Positions 1 to 8,474 of a stretch of DNA of 64,000 bases are shown here, in pieces; the first letter of the stretch is position 1; each line of letters begins with the position of its first letter. The notes beneath the pieces are model-generated. The model was not told where the DNA came from. It saw nothing but the letters and a program-made list of their open reading frames with translations, and did not search any database. The translations under genes and the position numbers were made by a program. Source of the stretch: an uncultured Bacteroidales bacterium (GTDB taxonomy: Bacteria > Bacteroidota > Bacteroidia > Bacteroidales > Bacteroidaceae); the NCBI GenBank assembly GCA_945833885.1, contig CAMAFY010000002.1, forward strand, positions 78,473 through 142,472. The letters run 5' to 3'.

Positions 1-1
1 G

Positions 2-1219
2 GTCCGTGTCCGCAACAACGGCATGCTGACCTGCGATGCCGCCGCTTGCCGTGTGGAGTTTGTCGCATCGGGTGTCACCATCGGCAGTGCCTCCGCTGCG
101 GAGGATGTCACCATGGGTGGCGAGGTTGACCTCACCATTCCTCTGTTTGTGCCCCTTACCCTCGAAGGCGACAGCGTCGAAGTCTTCGTCCGCGTGTCTG
201 ACGATGGCGATGAAAACCTTTCGAACAACGCCACTTCCCCCGTCAGCGTCCGTCTTCTCCTCCCGTTGTTCCCCAGTCCTGACGCACTTTGCGGCGAATC
301 CACCGACGGAGGCGTGCTTCTCACCTGGCAGGAGCCGGCTGCTCCGCGTGCCGAGGGGCATGCTGTCACCGACAGTTTTGAGGATGCCCCCGATTTCACC
401 ATCGACAACTGGGGCGATTGGCTGCTTTACGATGCCACACGCTGCAATGTCTATGGCGTGGAGCAGTACGAATTTCCCAATATGGGCAAGCCTCAGGCCT
501 TCACAGTGCTGAATCCCGATGCCGCAGGCATGAGTTCCGGATGGGCAGCCCATACAGGTTCCAAACTGCTTGCCGCATTCGCTTCCGGAATCAGCGTCAT
601 CGACCACTGGCTTATCTCGCCCGAACTCTCGCGTGCCGGGCAGACCATCAGTTTCTTCGCCAAGGCCTATTCGCAGAATTACCCCGAATCCTTCGAAGTC
701 CTCAGTTCTTCCGAGAGCATCGATACGAACACCTTCACCCGTCTGGCCGCATATACCACCCCGAAGGGCAACAACGAGTGGCAGGAATACAGTGTCCAAC
801 TTCCCGAAGGCTCGAAGTATTTTGCCATCCGTGCCGTTTCCGACGACACTTTCGCCCTGCTTCTCGACGATATCACCTTTGTTCCCGACACGTGTGGCGT
901 GCAAAATATCCGTCTCATCGGCTATAATGTCTATCGCGACGGCATAAGGCTCAACGAAGTACCGGTTCTCGACACATCATATACCGACAAGACCTGCGAC
1001 GGCACACGTGTCTATCGTGTTTCCGCCGTCTATGACGCCGGTGAATCCGTATATTCGGCACCCGTCTCCCTCGTTGTCGACGGCATTTCCGCCGTTGAGG
1101 CCGACTCTTCAGCCGACGCTCCGCTTTACGACCTCCAGGGCCGTCGCGTCTCCAACCCCGCTTCCGGCATCTTCGTCCGCGGAGGCCGCAAGGTCCTCAA
1201 GGTGGCATCCCAGCGGTAA
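2..1219 (+). CDS. C-terminal part of a secreted cleaved-adhesin (choice-of-anchor J) surface protein
   Basis: The reading frame is already open at the left edge, so the true start lies outside the window; the first internal ATG is at 23. The visible part begins with an Ig/CARDB-like segment. It continues with a MAM-like cleaved-adhesin domain (FEDAPDFTIDNWGDW, then DHWLISPEL, then FAIRAVSDDTFALLLDDI), as found in gingipain-type haemagglutinins, and then a fibronectin-III-like stretch. It ends with a short tail (LYDLQGRRVSNPASGIF then GGRKVLKV) that resembles the sorting tail of Prevotella surface proteins. The 18700-23211 protein has a related tail, so the two may use the same export or anchoring route (inference). 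The likely role is adhesion or binding outside the cell; any catalytic domain would lie upstream of the window. Confidence 0.8.
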   Translation, partial: VRVRNNGMLTCDAAACRVEFVASGVTIGSASAAEDVTMGGEVDLTIPLFVPLTLEGDSVEVFVRVSDDGDENLSNNATSPVSVRLLLPLFPSPDALCGESTDGGVLLTWQEPAAPRAEGHAVTDSFEDAPDFTIDNWGDWLLYDATRCNVYGVEQYEFPNMGKPQAFTVLNPDAAGMSSGWAAHTGSKLLAAFASGISVIDHWLISPELSRAGQTISFFAKAYSQNYPESFEVLSSSESIDTNTFTRLAAYTTPKGNNEWQEYSVQLPEGSKYFAIRAVSDDTFALLLDDITFVPDTCGVQNIRLIGYNVYRDGIRLNEVPVLDTSYTDKTCDGTRVYRVSAVYDAGESVYSAPVSLVVDGISAVEADSSADAPLYDLQGRRVSNPASGIFVRGGRKVLKVASQR

Positions 1220-1323
1220 CACCTCCCTTTTTCCGGAGCGGCATCCCGGATGTTCCTCCCGATGCCGCCCCGCTTCTCCCTTTTTCATCTCAAATCAGAA
1301 ATCCCCGTCTACGGACATTCCCT

Positions 1324-1980
1324 ATGCTGATAGAACAACCTCCCCGTCTGCTACGCTGGCTTTATCCGCGCGCGATATGGCGCATGGACCCTTCGGAGCG
1401 CGTGGTTTACCTCACCTTCGACGATGGTCCCATTCCCGAGGTGACGCCTTGGGTGCTTGATACCCTCGACCGCTACGGCGTGAAGGCCACCTTCTTCATG
1501 GTGGGTGACAACATCCGCAAGCATCCCGACGAGTTCCGGCAGGTGGTTTCCGCCGGACATTCCGTGGGAAACCACACGTTTCACCACATTTCGGGACACA
1601 TCCATGGTGACTTCCACTTCACGACGGATGTGGAGGAATGTCAGCACATCATCGATACGGGCATCCGCCGTGTATTCCCCGGCTTCCGTCGTCCGGAAGG
1701 CTGTCTTCCGCTTTTCCGCCCGCCCCACGGCTGGATGAAGGCGGAGCAGTACCGTTATGTGGCGCAGCGTTACCGCGTCGTGATGTGGGATCTTGTGACC
1801 CGCGACTATTCCAGACGCCTGGATGCCGACGATGTGATGGCGAATATCCGCCGCTATGCCCGCAACGGCAGCATCATCACCTTCCACGATTCCCTGAAAA
1901 GCATCGGGAAAATCCGTACCGCCCTCCCTGCCGCCATCGAATGGCTCCGTGCGGAAGGCTACGGGTTCCGTGCGCTTTGA
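1324..1980 (+). CDS. polysaccharide deacetylase family protein (NodB homology domain)
   Basis: This 218-residue protein is a nearly bare NodB domain. It shows motif 1 TFDDGP with the metal and catalytic Asp pair near residues 33-34, motif 2 HSVGNHTFHH (the two metal-binding His) and motif 3 RPPHG. Late motifs (WDLVTRDY and IITFHDS) complete the carbohydrate esterase family 4 fold. Members of the family remove N- or O-acetyl groups from peptidoglycan, chitin-like or surface polysaccharides in a metal-dependent reaction. No signal peptide is visible, so a cytoplasmic or inner-face role in envelope polysaccharide processing is possible. The gene starts about 100 bp after the upstream adhesin. 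The exact substrate cannot be read from the sequence. Confidence 0.9.
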   Translation: MLIEQPPRLLRWLYPRAIWRMDPSERVVYLTFDDGPIPEVTPWVLDTLDRYGVKATFFMVGDNIRKHPDEFRQVVSAGHSVGNHTFHHISGHIHGDFHFTTDVEECQHIIDTGIRRVFPGFRRPEGCLPLFRPPHGWMKAEQYRYVAQRYRVVMWDLVTRDYSRRLDADDVMANIRRYARNGSIITFHDSLKSIGKIRTALPAAIEWLRAEGYGFRAL

Positions 1981-1998
1981 GCGATGGATTTTGTTATT

Positions 1999-2190
1999 GG
2001 TGGGTACTATAATTTAGATTCGACGGATTTCGAGTTGCTTTTCGAGATGAAAATTTCTGTGAACGTTTTCGTTAAGCCAAATGAGCAGAGCGGAAGCAGT
2101 TGAAAACTGTTTGCGCTATGCCATGACTACAAAATGCGACCCATTATACAGCAAATGTATTGTGTATGGTGGTAATTTATAGAACCACCT
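1999..2190. repeat. MITE-like element M1 (terminal inverted repeats)
   Basis: The left end GGTGGGTACTATAATTTAG and the reverse complement of the right end (GGTGGTTCTATAAATTAC) are near copies, giving terminal inverted repeats on a non-coding element of about 190 bp. The interior contains AACGTTTTCGTTAAGCC, then AAATGAGCAGAGCGGAAGC, and later CTATGCCATG. The same interior recurs at 45901-46095, and in reverse at 53889-54024. No open frame is supported. It belongs to the family also seen at 45901, 54726, 56450 and 63232. Confidence 0.6.
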
Positions 2191-2223
2191 ATACTTCCGG
2201 CCCTTTCGCCGTTTGCTTTCCTC

Positions 2224-2266
2224 CCGCATTTCTGCATTTTTTTTTGCAGAAAATGCGGTTTTTTTT
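2224..2266 (+). terminator. Rho-independent terminator
   Basis: The arms CCGCATTTCTGCA (2224-2236) and TGCAGAAAATGCGG (2245-2258) pair around a T-rich loop, and a run of eight T follows. It separates the deacetylase from the ECF sigma gene. Confidence 0.75.
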
Positions 2267-2304
2267 GTCACAACCCCGCAGGCTTGTGCGTTAAACAGGT
2301 AGAT

Positions 2305-2811
2305 ATGAGCAAAGATTCACTGATACGTTCCTTCACTTCGGGACGTTTGCGCCTGCGTTCCATGGCGCGCCGGCTGCTGGCCGACTCCGATGAAGCGGAG
2401 GATGCCTTGCAAGATGCCTTCGTCCGTTTGTGGACGCAGGCAGAGACGCTCGACATCGGTGACGATGCCGACCCGCTCGCCGCAACCGCTGTCAGGAATC
2501 TCTGCATCGACAGGTTGCGACACCGTGCCTCCAACGTTGACCTCGATGAGGCGGCGGATTGCAGCGGCGACGATCTTTTGGAGGCAACGGCACAGCAAAG
2601 CAGGGTTGAACTTGTGCAACGCATCGTAAAAAAACGCCTCACACCCTTGCAGCAGCGCATCTTCCAGGCGCACGACATTGAGGAATGTTCCTACGCCGAC
2701 ATTGCACGCACCGAGGATATGACCGAGCAGGCGTTGCGTCAGCAACTCTCGAGAGCGCGGAAAACCATCAGAGAATGCTATAGAAAAATTGAGAATGATG
2801 ACGAATTTTGA
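2305..2811 (+). CDS. ECF-family RNA polymerase sigma factor
   Basis: This 168-residue protein has sigma region 2 (LADSDEAEDALQDAFVRLW, which contacts the -10 element and core RNA polymerase) and region 4 with an HTH (LTPLQQRIFQAHDIEE, then SYADIARTEDMTEQALRQQL). There is no region 3 and no N-terminal extension, as expected for ECF sigmas. The ATG at 2305 is preferred over an upstream TTG at 2284. Its end overlaps the next gene by about 17 bp, which suggests translational coupling. The order sigma, small membrane protein, exported proteins matches a typical Bacteroidales ECF cassette, in which the second gene often restrains the sigma factor. Confidence 0.9.
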   Translation: MSKDSLIRSFTSGRLRLRSMARRLLADSDEAEDALQDAFVRLWTQAETLDIGDDADPLAATAVRNLCIDRLRHRASNVDLDEAADCSGDDLLEATAQQSRVELVQRIVKKRLTPLQQRIFQAHDIEECSYADIARTEDMTEQALRQQLSRARKTIRECYRKIENDDEF

Positions 2812-3268
2812 CAAAAATACCAAGGAATACTGGCTCGAATTGACCGAACGTTATTTCGATGCCTCAACTACTGATGCCGAGGAGCGCCTGCTTCGTGCCT
2901 TCGCCGCCCAGACCAGCGACCCCGATTTCCGCGAACTCCGTGCTGTCATGGGCTATGTCAGTGCTGTCCGCCGCAGTCAGAATGTCGCTGCGGTGCGCCA
3001 TCATTCCGCATCGTTGTCCCAACATCGGAGCCTGCGGATGCTATGGCGCTGTGCCGCCGCTGCCGTCCTCATCGCCGCCATGGTATGGCCTTACGCCATG
3101 CGCTCTTCCGACGAAAACATCGCCGTCGCCTACATCCGGGGAGAGAAAGTTACGGACCCCAGAATCGTGGAAAGCGTCGCGCGGCGCACAATCGACAACA
3201 TGCGTACCGAGAATATGGCGGAGAAACAACTCATGCAGATGTTCCAGGACATAGAAGAATTACCATAA
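2795..3268 (+). CDS. small single-pass membrane protein, putative anti-sigma factor
   Basis: The gene starts within the end of the sigma gene (ATG at 2795 or 2798), giving about 157 residues. The N-terminal half is acidic and helical (ERYFDASTTDAEERLLRAF) and could bind the sigma factor. One membrane segment follows at about residues 85-103 (LWRCAAAAVLIAAMVWPYAM), and then a short exported region. It has no zinc HxxxCxxC anti-sigma motif, and the family name is not recognised. Position, overlap and topology make an anti-sigma role the simplest reading, but this is inference. Confidence 0.65.
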   Translation: MMTNFDKNTKEYWLELTERYFDASTTDAEERLLRAFAAQTSDPDFRELRAVMGYVSAVRRSQNVAAVRHHSASLSQHRSLRMLWRCAAAAVLIAAMVWPYAMRSSDENIAVAYIRGEKVTDPRIVESVARRTIDNMRTENMAEKQLMQMFQDIEELP

Positions 3269-3281
3269 ATCCCGTATAGAC

Positions 3282-3728
3282 ATGAAACATTATATCCTGC
3301 TTTTGCTTGCAGCCCTGTGTTTCCCCATCGCACTTGCGGCACAAGAATTACGCATTGACAAGGTGCTTGACGGACGTTACCGCAAGAATGTCCACACCAC
3401 CGATGTGATTTATACAGGAGAACATCTTTCCGGCATGCCGATTTCCTATTATCACAGTCTGACTGTGGAGGACGACGAGCAAATCATGGAGGCCGTTGCA
3501 CGCGCTGTTGCTGCCGATGAAAAGTATGCCTTGGAAAAGGAGATAACGAGGGTGGGACAGCACATCTTCTTTTGTTTCTTCCGTATCAACAACTATGGAA
3601 TGGGCTCTCGTTACATCGTTTTCAAGGATATGCGCTATGCTTCTTCCGGCAAGAAGCAACAACAGACGCTCATTTATATGGAGAGCACGAAAAATCCTGA
3701 AGATGTCCGCAAGATGTTCAAGAAATAA
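3282..3728 (+). CDS. exported hypothetical protein of the ECF cassette
   Basis: The 148-residue product begins with a clear signal peptide (MKHYILLLLAALCFPIALAAQ) with cleavage expected near AAQ. The mature part is about 125 residues, mixed alpha/beta, without cysteine motifs or membrane spans. It ends in a basic tail (NPEDVRKMFKK). It may belong to a Bacteroidales-restricted DUF (DUF6108-like), but that assignment is uncertain. It lies 13 bp after the putative anti-sigma gene and is probably cotranscribed with it. A degenerate copy of its last 11 codons lies just downstream (3757-3789). Confidence 0.7.
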   Translation: MKHYILLLLAALCFPIALAAQELRIDKVLDGRYRKNVHTTDVIYTGEHLSGMPISYYHSLTVEDDEQIMEAVARAVAADEKYALEKEITRVGQHIFFCFFRINNYGMGSRYIVFKDMRYASSGKKQQQTLIYMESTKNPEDVRKMFKK

Positions 3729-3756
3729 ATCACAGAAATAGACCTATAAAAACATA

Positions 3757-3789
3757 CCTGAAGATGCAGGTAAAATGTTTAAGAAATAA
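3757..3789 (+). pseudogene. remnant of a duplicated gene end (paralogue tail)
   Basis: These 33 bases read CCTGAAGATGCAGGTAAAAT... and encode PEDAGKMFKK plus stop. They mirror the last 33 bases of the preceding gene (3696-3728, PEDVRKMFKK plus stop). This is best explained by loss of a tandem paralogue that left only its 3' end. Confidence 0.5.
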
Positions 3790-3801
3790 AAGACAAACGA
3801 T

Positions 3802-4743
3802 ATGAAAAACCGCATCCTTTTAATCTTTTTCTCGCTGTTCGTCGTCTCAAGTGCCTGTGCACAGCAGGATTCTTTGGCCGAGCAGTGTGCCGTTGTCCCC
3901 GACACCATTGTTTTCTGCCGTCCCGATTCCGTACTCATCGTGCATTCCGACAGCATTCTTTCCATCGTTGTCAACGGTAATCAAGGTAATCCCGGATACG
4001 TATACGAAAGAAGTCTCGCCATAGCCGATACTTCCAGCACGACGATGAAGAGCGAGTCCATCAAACAATCCAATATTTTCAGTTTTGGTTACGATGGTGG
4101 TCTTTTCGATTTCGGAAAAGTGAGCCGAAAAAAAGGCGCGGCAATAAATTTTTCGTTGTTACAATCGCTTGAAATGGGGCTTACTGTTCCGTTTTCATGC
4201 CCGAGCGGTATGCAGACAAGACTTTTCCGCTCCAATGAAGTGCGTCTTAATTGTCTCACGCTCTCTGTCTGGCCATATAAAAAGAAATGGGGAGTGAGTA
4301 TCGATTGTGGAGTATCATACAACAGGTATTTCATGAAGAAGAACGCTTTTACGTGTGACGCGAATCACTTTGTGTCCATCACATCGATGCCCGAAGGTGT
4401 TAAAGAGGCTGAGAGTTGTATGGGATTCCTTCGTGCCGATTTGAAGGTCCTTTACCATTATACTGTGCACAGGGAAGTTGATTTGGCGGGTGGCATCATG
4501 TTATCCTGGTGTGCTGACAAATTCGGCAACACTACAAGCACCGTTTGGCGCGATGCCGATGGGAAAGAGCAGTCCGAACTTTTCAAAATCAACCCGGAAC
4601 GGGTCATGACGTCCTTCCGTTTGGAGTGTTTGTTATGCGAAGTTTTCAGGATTTACGCCAATGTCTCCCCAAAATCGCCATTCAAGTTGGGGACGGGTCC
4701 GCAGTTCGGCACAGTTTCCTTGGGTATAGGCTTTCGTTTATAA
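3802..4743 (+). CDS. exported protein, probable outer-membrane beta-barrel
   Basis: This 313-residue protein has a signal peptide (MKNRILLIFFSLFVVSSACA). The mature part alternates polar and aromatic residues, as in transmembrane beta strands, and the protein ends in ...GTVSLGIGFRL, a terminal strand with aromatic and Leu ends as expected for a BAM substrate. No known domain is recognised. It is the last gene of the cassette that begins with the ECF sigma factor at 2305, so it may be one of the envelope targets controlled with it (inference). The next promoter-like element follows at once at 4755. Confidence 0.65.
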   Translation: MKNRILLIFFSLFVVSSACAQQDSLAEQCAVVPDTIVFCRPDSVLIVHSDSILSIVVNGNQGNPGYVYERSLAIADTSSTTMKSESIKQSNIFSFGYDGGLFDFGKVSRKKGAAINFSLLQSLEMGLTVPFSCPSGMQTRLFRSNEVRLNCLTLSVWPYKKKWGVSIDCGVSYNRYFMKKNAFTCDANHFVSITSMPEGVKEAESCMGFLRADLKVLYHYTVHREVDLAGGIMLSWCADKFGNTTSTVWRDADGKEQSELFKINPERVMTSFRLECLLCEVFRIYANVSPKSPFKLGTGPQFGTVSLGIGFRL

Positions 4744-4754
4744 GAGGATTTAAT

Positions 4755-4762
4755 TAACTTTG
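4755..4762 (+). promoter_or_regulatory. Bacteroidetes -7 promoter element upstream of queG
   Basis: TAACTTTG matches TAnnTTTG exactly and lies 41 bp before the queG ATG. No clear -33 TTG is seen. Confidence 0.45.
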
Positions 4763-4802
4763 CAGGGCAATCCAAAAGCGGTTGCCCTCATTTTGTTTTC
4801 TT

Positions 4803-5924
4803 ATGCCCCAGTCTTTTACATCTCCCCTCAGTTCGCAGCAGGTGAAGTCTGCCGCCTTATCCGCCGGTTTTGCCGTCTGCGGCATCGCCCCCGCCGGACT
4901 TTTGAGCGCGGAGCGTGCCGGACAGCGTGAGACGATGTTGCGCCGGGGCTTCCATGCCGGCATGGATTATCTGGAGCGCAACGAGGAAAAGCGCCTCGAT
5001 CCCCGCCTGCTCATCCCTGGGGCACGCACGGTCATCAGCGTGGCGTGGCCCTATCCTCCGCGTCCGGCACAGGGGGCTCCCATCGCCGCCTACGCTTTCG
5101 GACGCGACTATCACCAGGTGGTGAAGGCCGCTCTCCGCGATTTCGCCGGTCGTCTGGGCCTCGCCGAGCCCGATGTGTGCCGTTGTTTTGTCGACACCGC
5201 CCCCATCGACGAGCGCTATTGGGCGTGGCGTGCCGGCGTAGGATTCATTGGTCGTAGCGGCATGCTCATCGTTCCGCGCCTCGGGTCGCGGTTTTTCCTC
5301 GGCGAAATCGTCACGGTCCTTCCCGCCGACACCTACGATGTCCCCCTCACCCCCGACATCGCCTCGCACCGCCTCTGCGGGGTTTGTCGCCGTTGCCTCG
5401 ATGCTTGCCCCGGCGGAGCGCTGACCTCCGACGGTCTCGATGCCCGCCGTTGCCTGTCGTATCTCACCATCGAACATCGGGGTCCCCTGCCTCCCGCCGC
5501 CTCACGGTGGATGCACGCCGCTCCCGGGACGCCACTTTTCTACGGCTGCGACCGCTGCACCGAGGTATGTCCCTACAATGCCGCGTGTCCGGTTGCCGAA
5601 GCCGCCCCTGCGGAGGGCAAGGTGCCGTCGGTGCTTGCCCCGTCGTTTCTGGCGGAAAATTCCGGTGATGCCGCGTTTTGGACGCACCTCAGCGTGGAGG
5701 ACTACCGCGCGCTCTTCAAGGACTCCGCCGTGAAGCGTGCCAAATACGAGGGACTGATGCGCAACATCGCGGCATTCTACGCCCCCGCTGACGACGTCGC
5801 CGCGCCATCAGCCACCGCCGATGCCTCCGCCATTCTTGGCGAAGCCTCTCCCGCAGCCCCTTCCGTTGCGTCTGCCACTACCGATAAAACCTCCGCCGAA
5901 GGGCAAGACCTGCTCCCCCGATAG
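4803..5924 (+). CDS. queG: epoxyqueuosine reductase
   Basis: QueG reduces epoxyqueuosine to queuosine in tRNA, the last step of Q biosynthesis, using cobalamin and two [4Fe-4S] clusters. The sequence has the cobalamin-binding N-terminal part (FVDTAPIDERYWAWRAGVG, then GFIGRSGMLI). Two ferredoxin-like cluster motifs follow: CGVCRRCLDACP (Cys192/195/198/202) and GCDRCTEVCPYN (Cys249/252/256), with CLSYLTIEHRG between them. The ATG at 4803 is chosen; an upstream TTG at 4782 is in frame but less likely. The last 40 or so residues are a low-complexity Ala/Pro/Ser tail not usual for the family and may be dispensable. A -7 promoter element lies 41 bp upstream. Confidence 0.93.
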   Translation: MPQSFTSPLSSQQVKSAALSAGFAVCGIAPAGLLSAERAGQRETMLRRGFHAGMDYLERNEEKRLDPRLLIPGARTVISVAWPYPPRPAQGAPIAAYAFGRDYHQVVKAALRDFAGRLGLAEPDVCRCFVDTAPIDERYWAWRAGVGFIGRSGMLIVPRLGSRFFLGEIVTVLPADTYDVPLTPDIASHRLCGVCRRCLDACPGGALTSDGLDARRCLSYLTIEHRGPLPPAASRWMHAAPGTPLFYGCDRCTEVCPYNAACPVAEAAPAEGKVPSVLAPSFLAENSGDAAFWTHLSVEDYRALFKDSAVKRAKYEGLMRNIAAFYAPADDVAAPSATADASAILGEASPAAPSVASATTDKTSAEGQDLLPR

Positions 5925-6182
5925 TGGTGATAAGGCGGAAGGGCGGTGGTTTGCAACCCCCGATTTTATGGAGGCGGACGAAAAAAACGATGTGACATTC
6001 AAGGTGAAGTCAGAGCGTATTTCCTACACATCGAGCAGGTTCTTTCCTGCGATTTGCCGTCTCTTAAAGTCAAATATTTTACCTTTTGATGTGTCATTTG
6101 GTAAAAAAATGCATTTTCATCTCGGAATCCTACCGGATGCAGGAGCGTTTTTCACCTCATTTTGCCGCTCTTTTTCCTCAAA

Positions 6183-6318
6183 ATGTAGGTTCATCCTACA
6201 CGGGTGTAGGATTTTTCAGGTCATCCTACACACAAAAACCTCCAATACAGATTGATGTTTTCTCCAAAAAGTGTAGGATGTGTAGGAGAAAATAGAGAAA
6301 AATATTCTTGGAGAAGAG
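6183..6318 (+). repeat. TGTAGGA/TCCTACA repeat cluster T1
   Basis: Contains ATCCTACAC, GGTGTAGGAT and ATCCTACAC, a spacer of about 45 bp, then GTGTAGGATGTGTAGGAGA and an A-rich stretch ending in TTGGAGAAGAG. The layout and much of the spacer recur at 46298-46436, and related copies lie at 62548-62690 and 62871-62999. The stretch 5925-6182 between queG and this cluster shows no supported gene. Confidence 0.6.
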
Positions 6319-6337
6319 TGCAAACATACCCTTCCGT

Positions 6338-6425
6338 AACATTTCATACCCAAAACTGCGGCATTTTCAGGTCAAAAGTGCGGAACTTTTCCCTCGGAAA
6401 TGCCGCATTTCCATCCTGTTTCATC
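6338..6425. repeat. 22-bp-period repeat array R1 (about 3 units)
   Basis: Units of 22 bp start at 6338, 6360 and 6382 (GGCATTTTCAGG...AAAAGTGC, GGAACTTTTCCC...AAATGC). They match the consensus seen at 42801-43100 and elsewhere. The array is non-coding and next to cluster T1. Confidence 0.5.
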
Positions 6426-6441
6426 CGCATCTTTTCATCAT

Positions 6442-6738
6442 TTTGGTCGTAGAATAAATACGGAAGTACTCAATAATCAGCGAACTGAATATGGAAAAAG
6501 AATTGTCGCATCAGTGACACGACAATTACAGGATGAGTATGGGAAAAAGGGATTTGAGGAAAGAACCATAAGAAGAATGATGCAATTTGCCCAAATGTTT
6601 CCAGATTTTGAAATTGTGTCACCGCAGGTGTCAAAATAACCTTGGTCTCATTTTCTGATAGTTATGACATTGAAAGACACACTTCTCCCGAAGCTGATGT
6701 CAGGAGAACTAATAATTAACGCGACTAAAGCATTATAG
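6442..6738 (+). pseudogene. chimeric remnant: DUF1016 (YhcG) N-domain fragment joined to a type I HsdS tail
   Basis: From GRRINTEVLNNQRTEYGK to FPDFEIVSPQVSK the frame matches the middle of a DUF1016 N-terminal domain. An in-frame TAA at 6637-6639 interrupts it. The same frame continues as PWSHFLIVMTLKD (still DUF1016) and then DTLLPKLMSGELII, the hallmark C-terminus of type I restriction specificity subunits (HsdS). The start of the DUF1016 gene and the body of hsdS are both missing. The join sits at TLKD, a sequence both families share, which suggests a deletion between short similar sequences (inference). It cannot encode a working protein. Confidence 0.7.
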
Positions 6739-6744
6739 ATTACG

Positions 6745-7574
6745 ATGAACAAGTCAATAAACATACTTGATAATGAATATCTGCAATGGGTGAAAGACCT
6801 TTGCGGTCGCTATCGTCAAAGCCAAATAAAGGCAGCGTTGAAAGTAAATGTGGAATATTTGAAGTTCCATGGAGACACCATTGCTTGATAATGGATAAGG
6901 TGAAAGATGATATAGACAAAGCTCTGTTCTATGTACGTCAGACAGTAGAGAACGACTGGAGTCGTAGTATGCTGCTCAATTTCATTAGCACCAACCTTTA
7001 TGAGCGGCAGGGCAAGGTATTGACTAACTTTACAAAAACATTGCCCGATGCAATGAGCGACCTTGCACAGGAGTTGACCAAAGACCCCTACAATTTTGCT
7101 TTCACGGGTATAACTGGGCGTTACAATGAACGCTTGTTCAAAGATGCTCTACTGAATAACATTACCCGATTCCTGATTGAGTTAGGTACAGGGTTTGCTT
7201 ATGTTGGCAAAGAATATCGTTTGGAAATAGGCGAAACGGAAATCTTCATCGACTTGCTCTTTTATAGTCTTTCGCTTTCCTGCTATGTGGTGGTAGAAGT
7301 AAAGATTGGTAAATTTGCTTTTGCCGACATCGGTCAATTAGGTGGATACGTGGTGGCTTGCAATCATTTGCTGCGTAAGGAAGGACGGGATAACCCAACC
7401 ATCGACTTACTGATTTGCAAAGAGAAAGACCGCATACAAGCCCAGTATGCTTTGGAGTCAAGCAGCCAACCTTTGGGTATTTCCGAATATGATCTTGAGA
7501 AGTTCTATCCCGAAAAAGTGGAAGGCACAATGCCTACCATTGAAGAGATAGAAGCAAAATTAAAAGATAGCTAA
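6745..7574 (+). pseudogene. second DUF1016/YhcG nuclease copy with internal deletion and frameshift
   Basis: The frame from ATG 6745 encodes a typical DUF1016 N-terminus (NKSINILDNEYLQWVKDLC) and stops at 6888. From about 6856 a different frame carries the PD-(D/E)XK C-terminal half: EVPWRHHCLIMDKVKDD, then the catalytic-type motif IDLLFY...VVVEVK, then QYALESSSQPLGISEYDL. About 130 residues of the N-domain are lost at the junction, and the frame shifts there. The C-terminal half alone is intact from ATG 6891 (227 residues) and could be translated. DUF1016 nucleases usually sit beside type I restriction genes, which fits the HsdS tail just upstream. Confidence 0.75.
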
Positions 7575-7611
7575 CAATAAAATTAACGATTTAGACCGCT
7601 AAATTCTCATT

Positions 7612-8111
7612 TATGGGAGAAGTAAATAAAACAGCATAAGAAATCCATCCGGTTCTTCAACAACCGTGAAGTGCGTGCCGTGTGGGACGATGAGAATAAT
7701 TGTTGGTGGTTCTCTGTTACAGATGTTGTGCGGGCCATAAACGATGAGCCAGACTGTACCAAGGCAGGATACTATTGGCGGTGGCTGAAGCGTATGTTGA
7801 AACAGGAGGGCATTCAGTTCGTGGGTGGCACTCACAAACTGAAAATTATTGTTGCCGACGGGAAACGGTACAACAATGACGCATTATCGGCAGACGACAT
7901 TATGCTTATTGCCAAGCATTATCCCAACAATCGTGCAGGCGAGTTCCTTGATTGGTTTGTATATAGTGGTACTACGCTGGACGGGCAAAGCCGTAAGAAG
8001 GCATACCAATTGTATGGGAGCGGTTTGCTACACCGTCTTGAGCCGGGTAGTCTGAAATGTCTGCATTTTCCACGAGAAATACGCCAAAGACAAGCAGGAA
8101 AAGGAGACTGA
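7612..8111 (+). pseudogene. Bro-N (phage antirepressor-like) protein, frameshifted and truncated
   Basis: A start MGEVNKTA at 7612 ends at once in a stop. One frame over, the sequence continues SIRFFNNREVRAVWDDE, then WWFSVTDVVRAI, then the typical Bro-N segments GTHKLKIIVADGKRY and DDIMLIAKHYPNNRAGEF. Full-length relatives in Bacteroidales go on into a longer C-terminal region. Here similarity ends near residue 135 (LEPGSLKCL) and the frame stops at 8111. One small indel near 7630 and a 3' truncation explain what is seen. Such genes are common in prophages and defence islands, in line with the neighbouring remnants. Confidence 0.6.
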
Positions 8112-8474
8112 TTTCTCTGCCGTTTTTTGAGGATAACGTTTTGCCCTCTTTCGAACAGGATAGCAAAATGGTGGGGAATATAGGCAAAAAAATAGGCATT
8201 TTTTAACATAAAGTTACCTTATTTAGGAGAAAAATGCAGTAATTTGATAGGTTTCTGGTGATTTGTTGGTTATACTCGTTCAGAAGTGATAAATTTGTGG
8301 CATTCAAAACGTTTCCGTTAATCCGTGGGAGGGCATGGCTTATTGCATGAAGCCTTTCAAGCCCCTATAGTACCTTTTGTTGCGGACTTAACGGTTTGTA
8401 GCGGACTTGACTATTCAGGATAAAAGACGAAAAAGAACTAAATATGTCGTAAAACGGCATAAAGACACAAAGAC
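8112..8474 (+). other. intergenic leader of gltB, no gene seen
   Basis: No supported coding frame, strong hairpin or TAnnTTTG element was found in these 363 bases. The last 60 bases are A-rich and lead into the gltB ATG. Confidence 0.4.
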
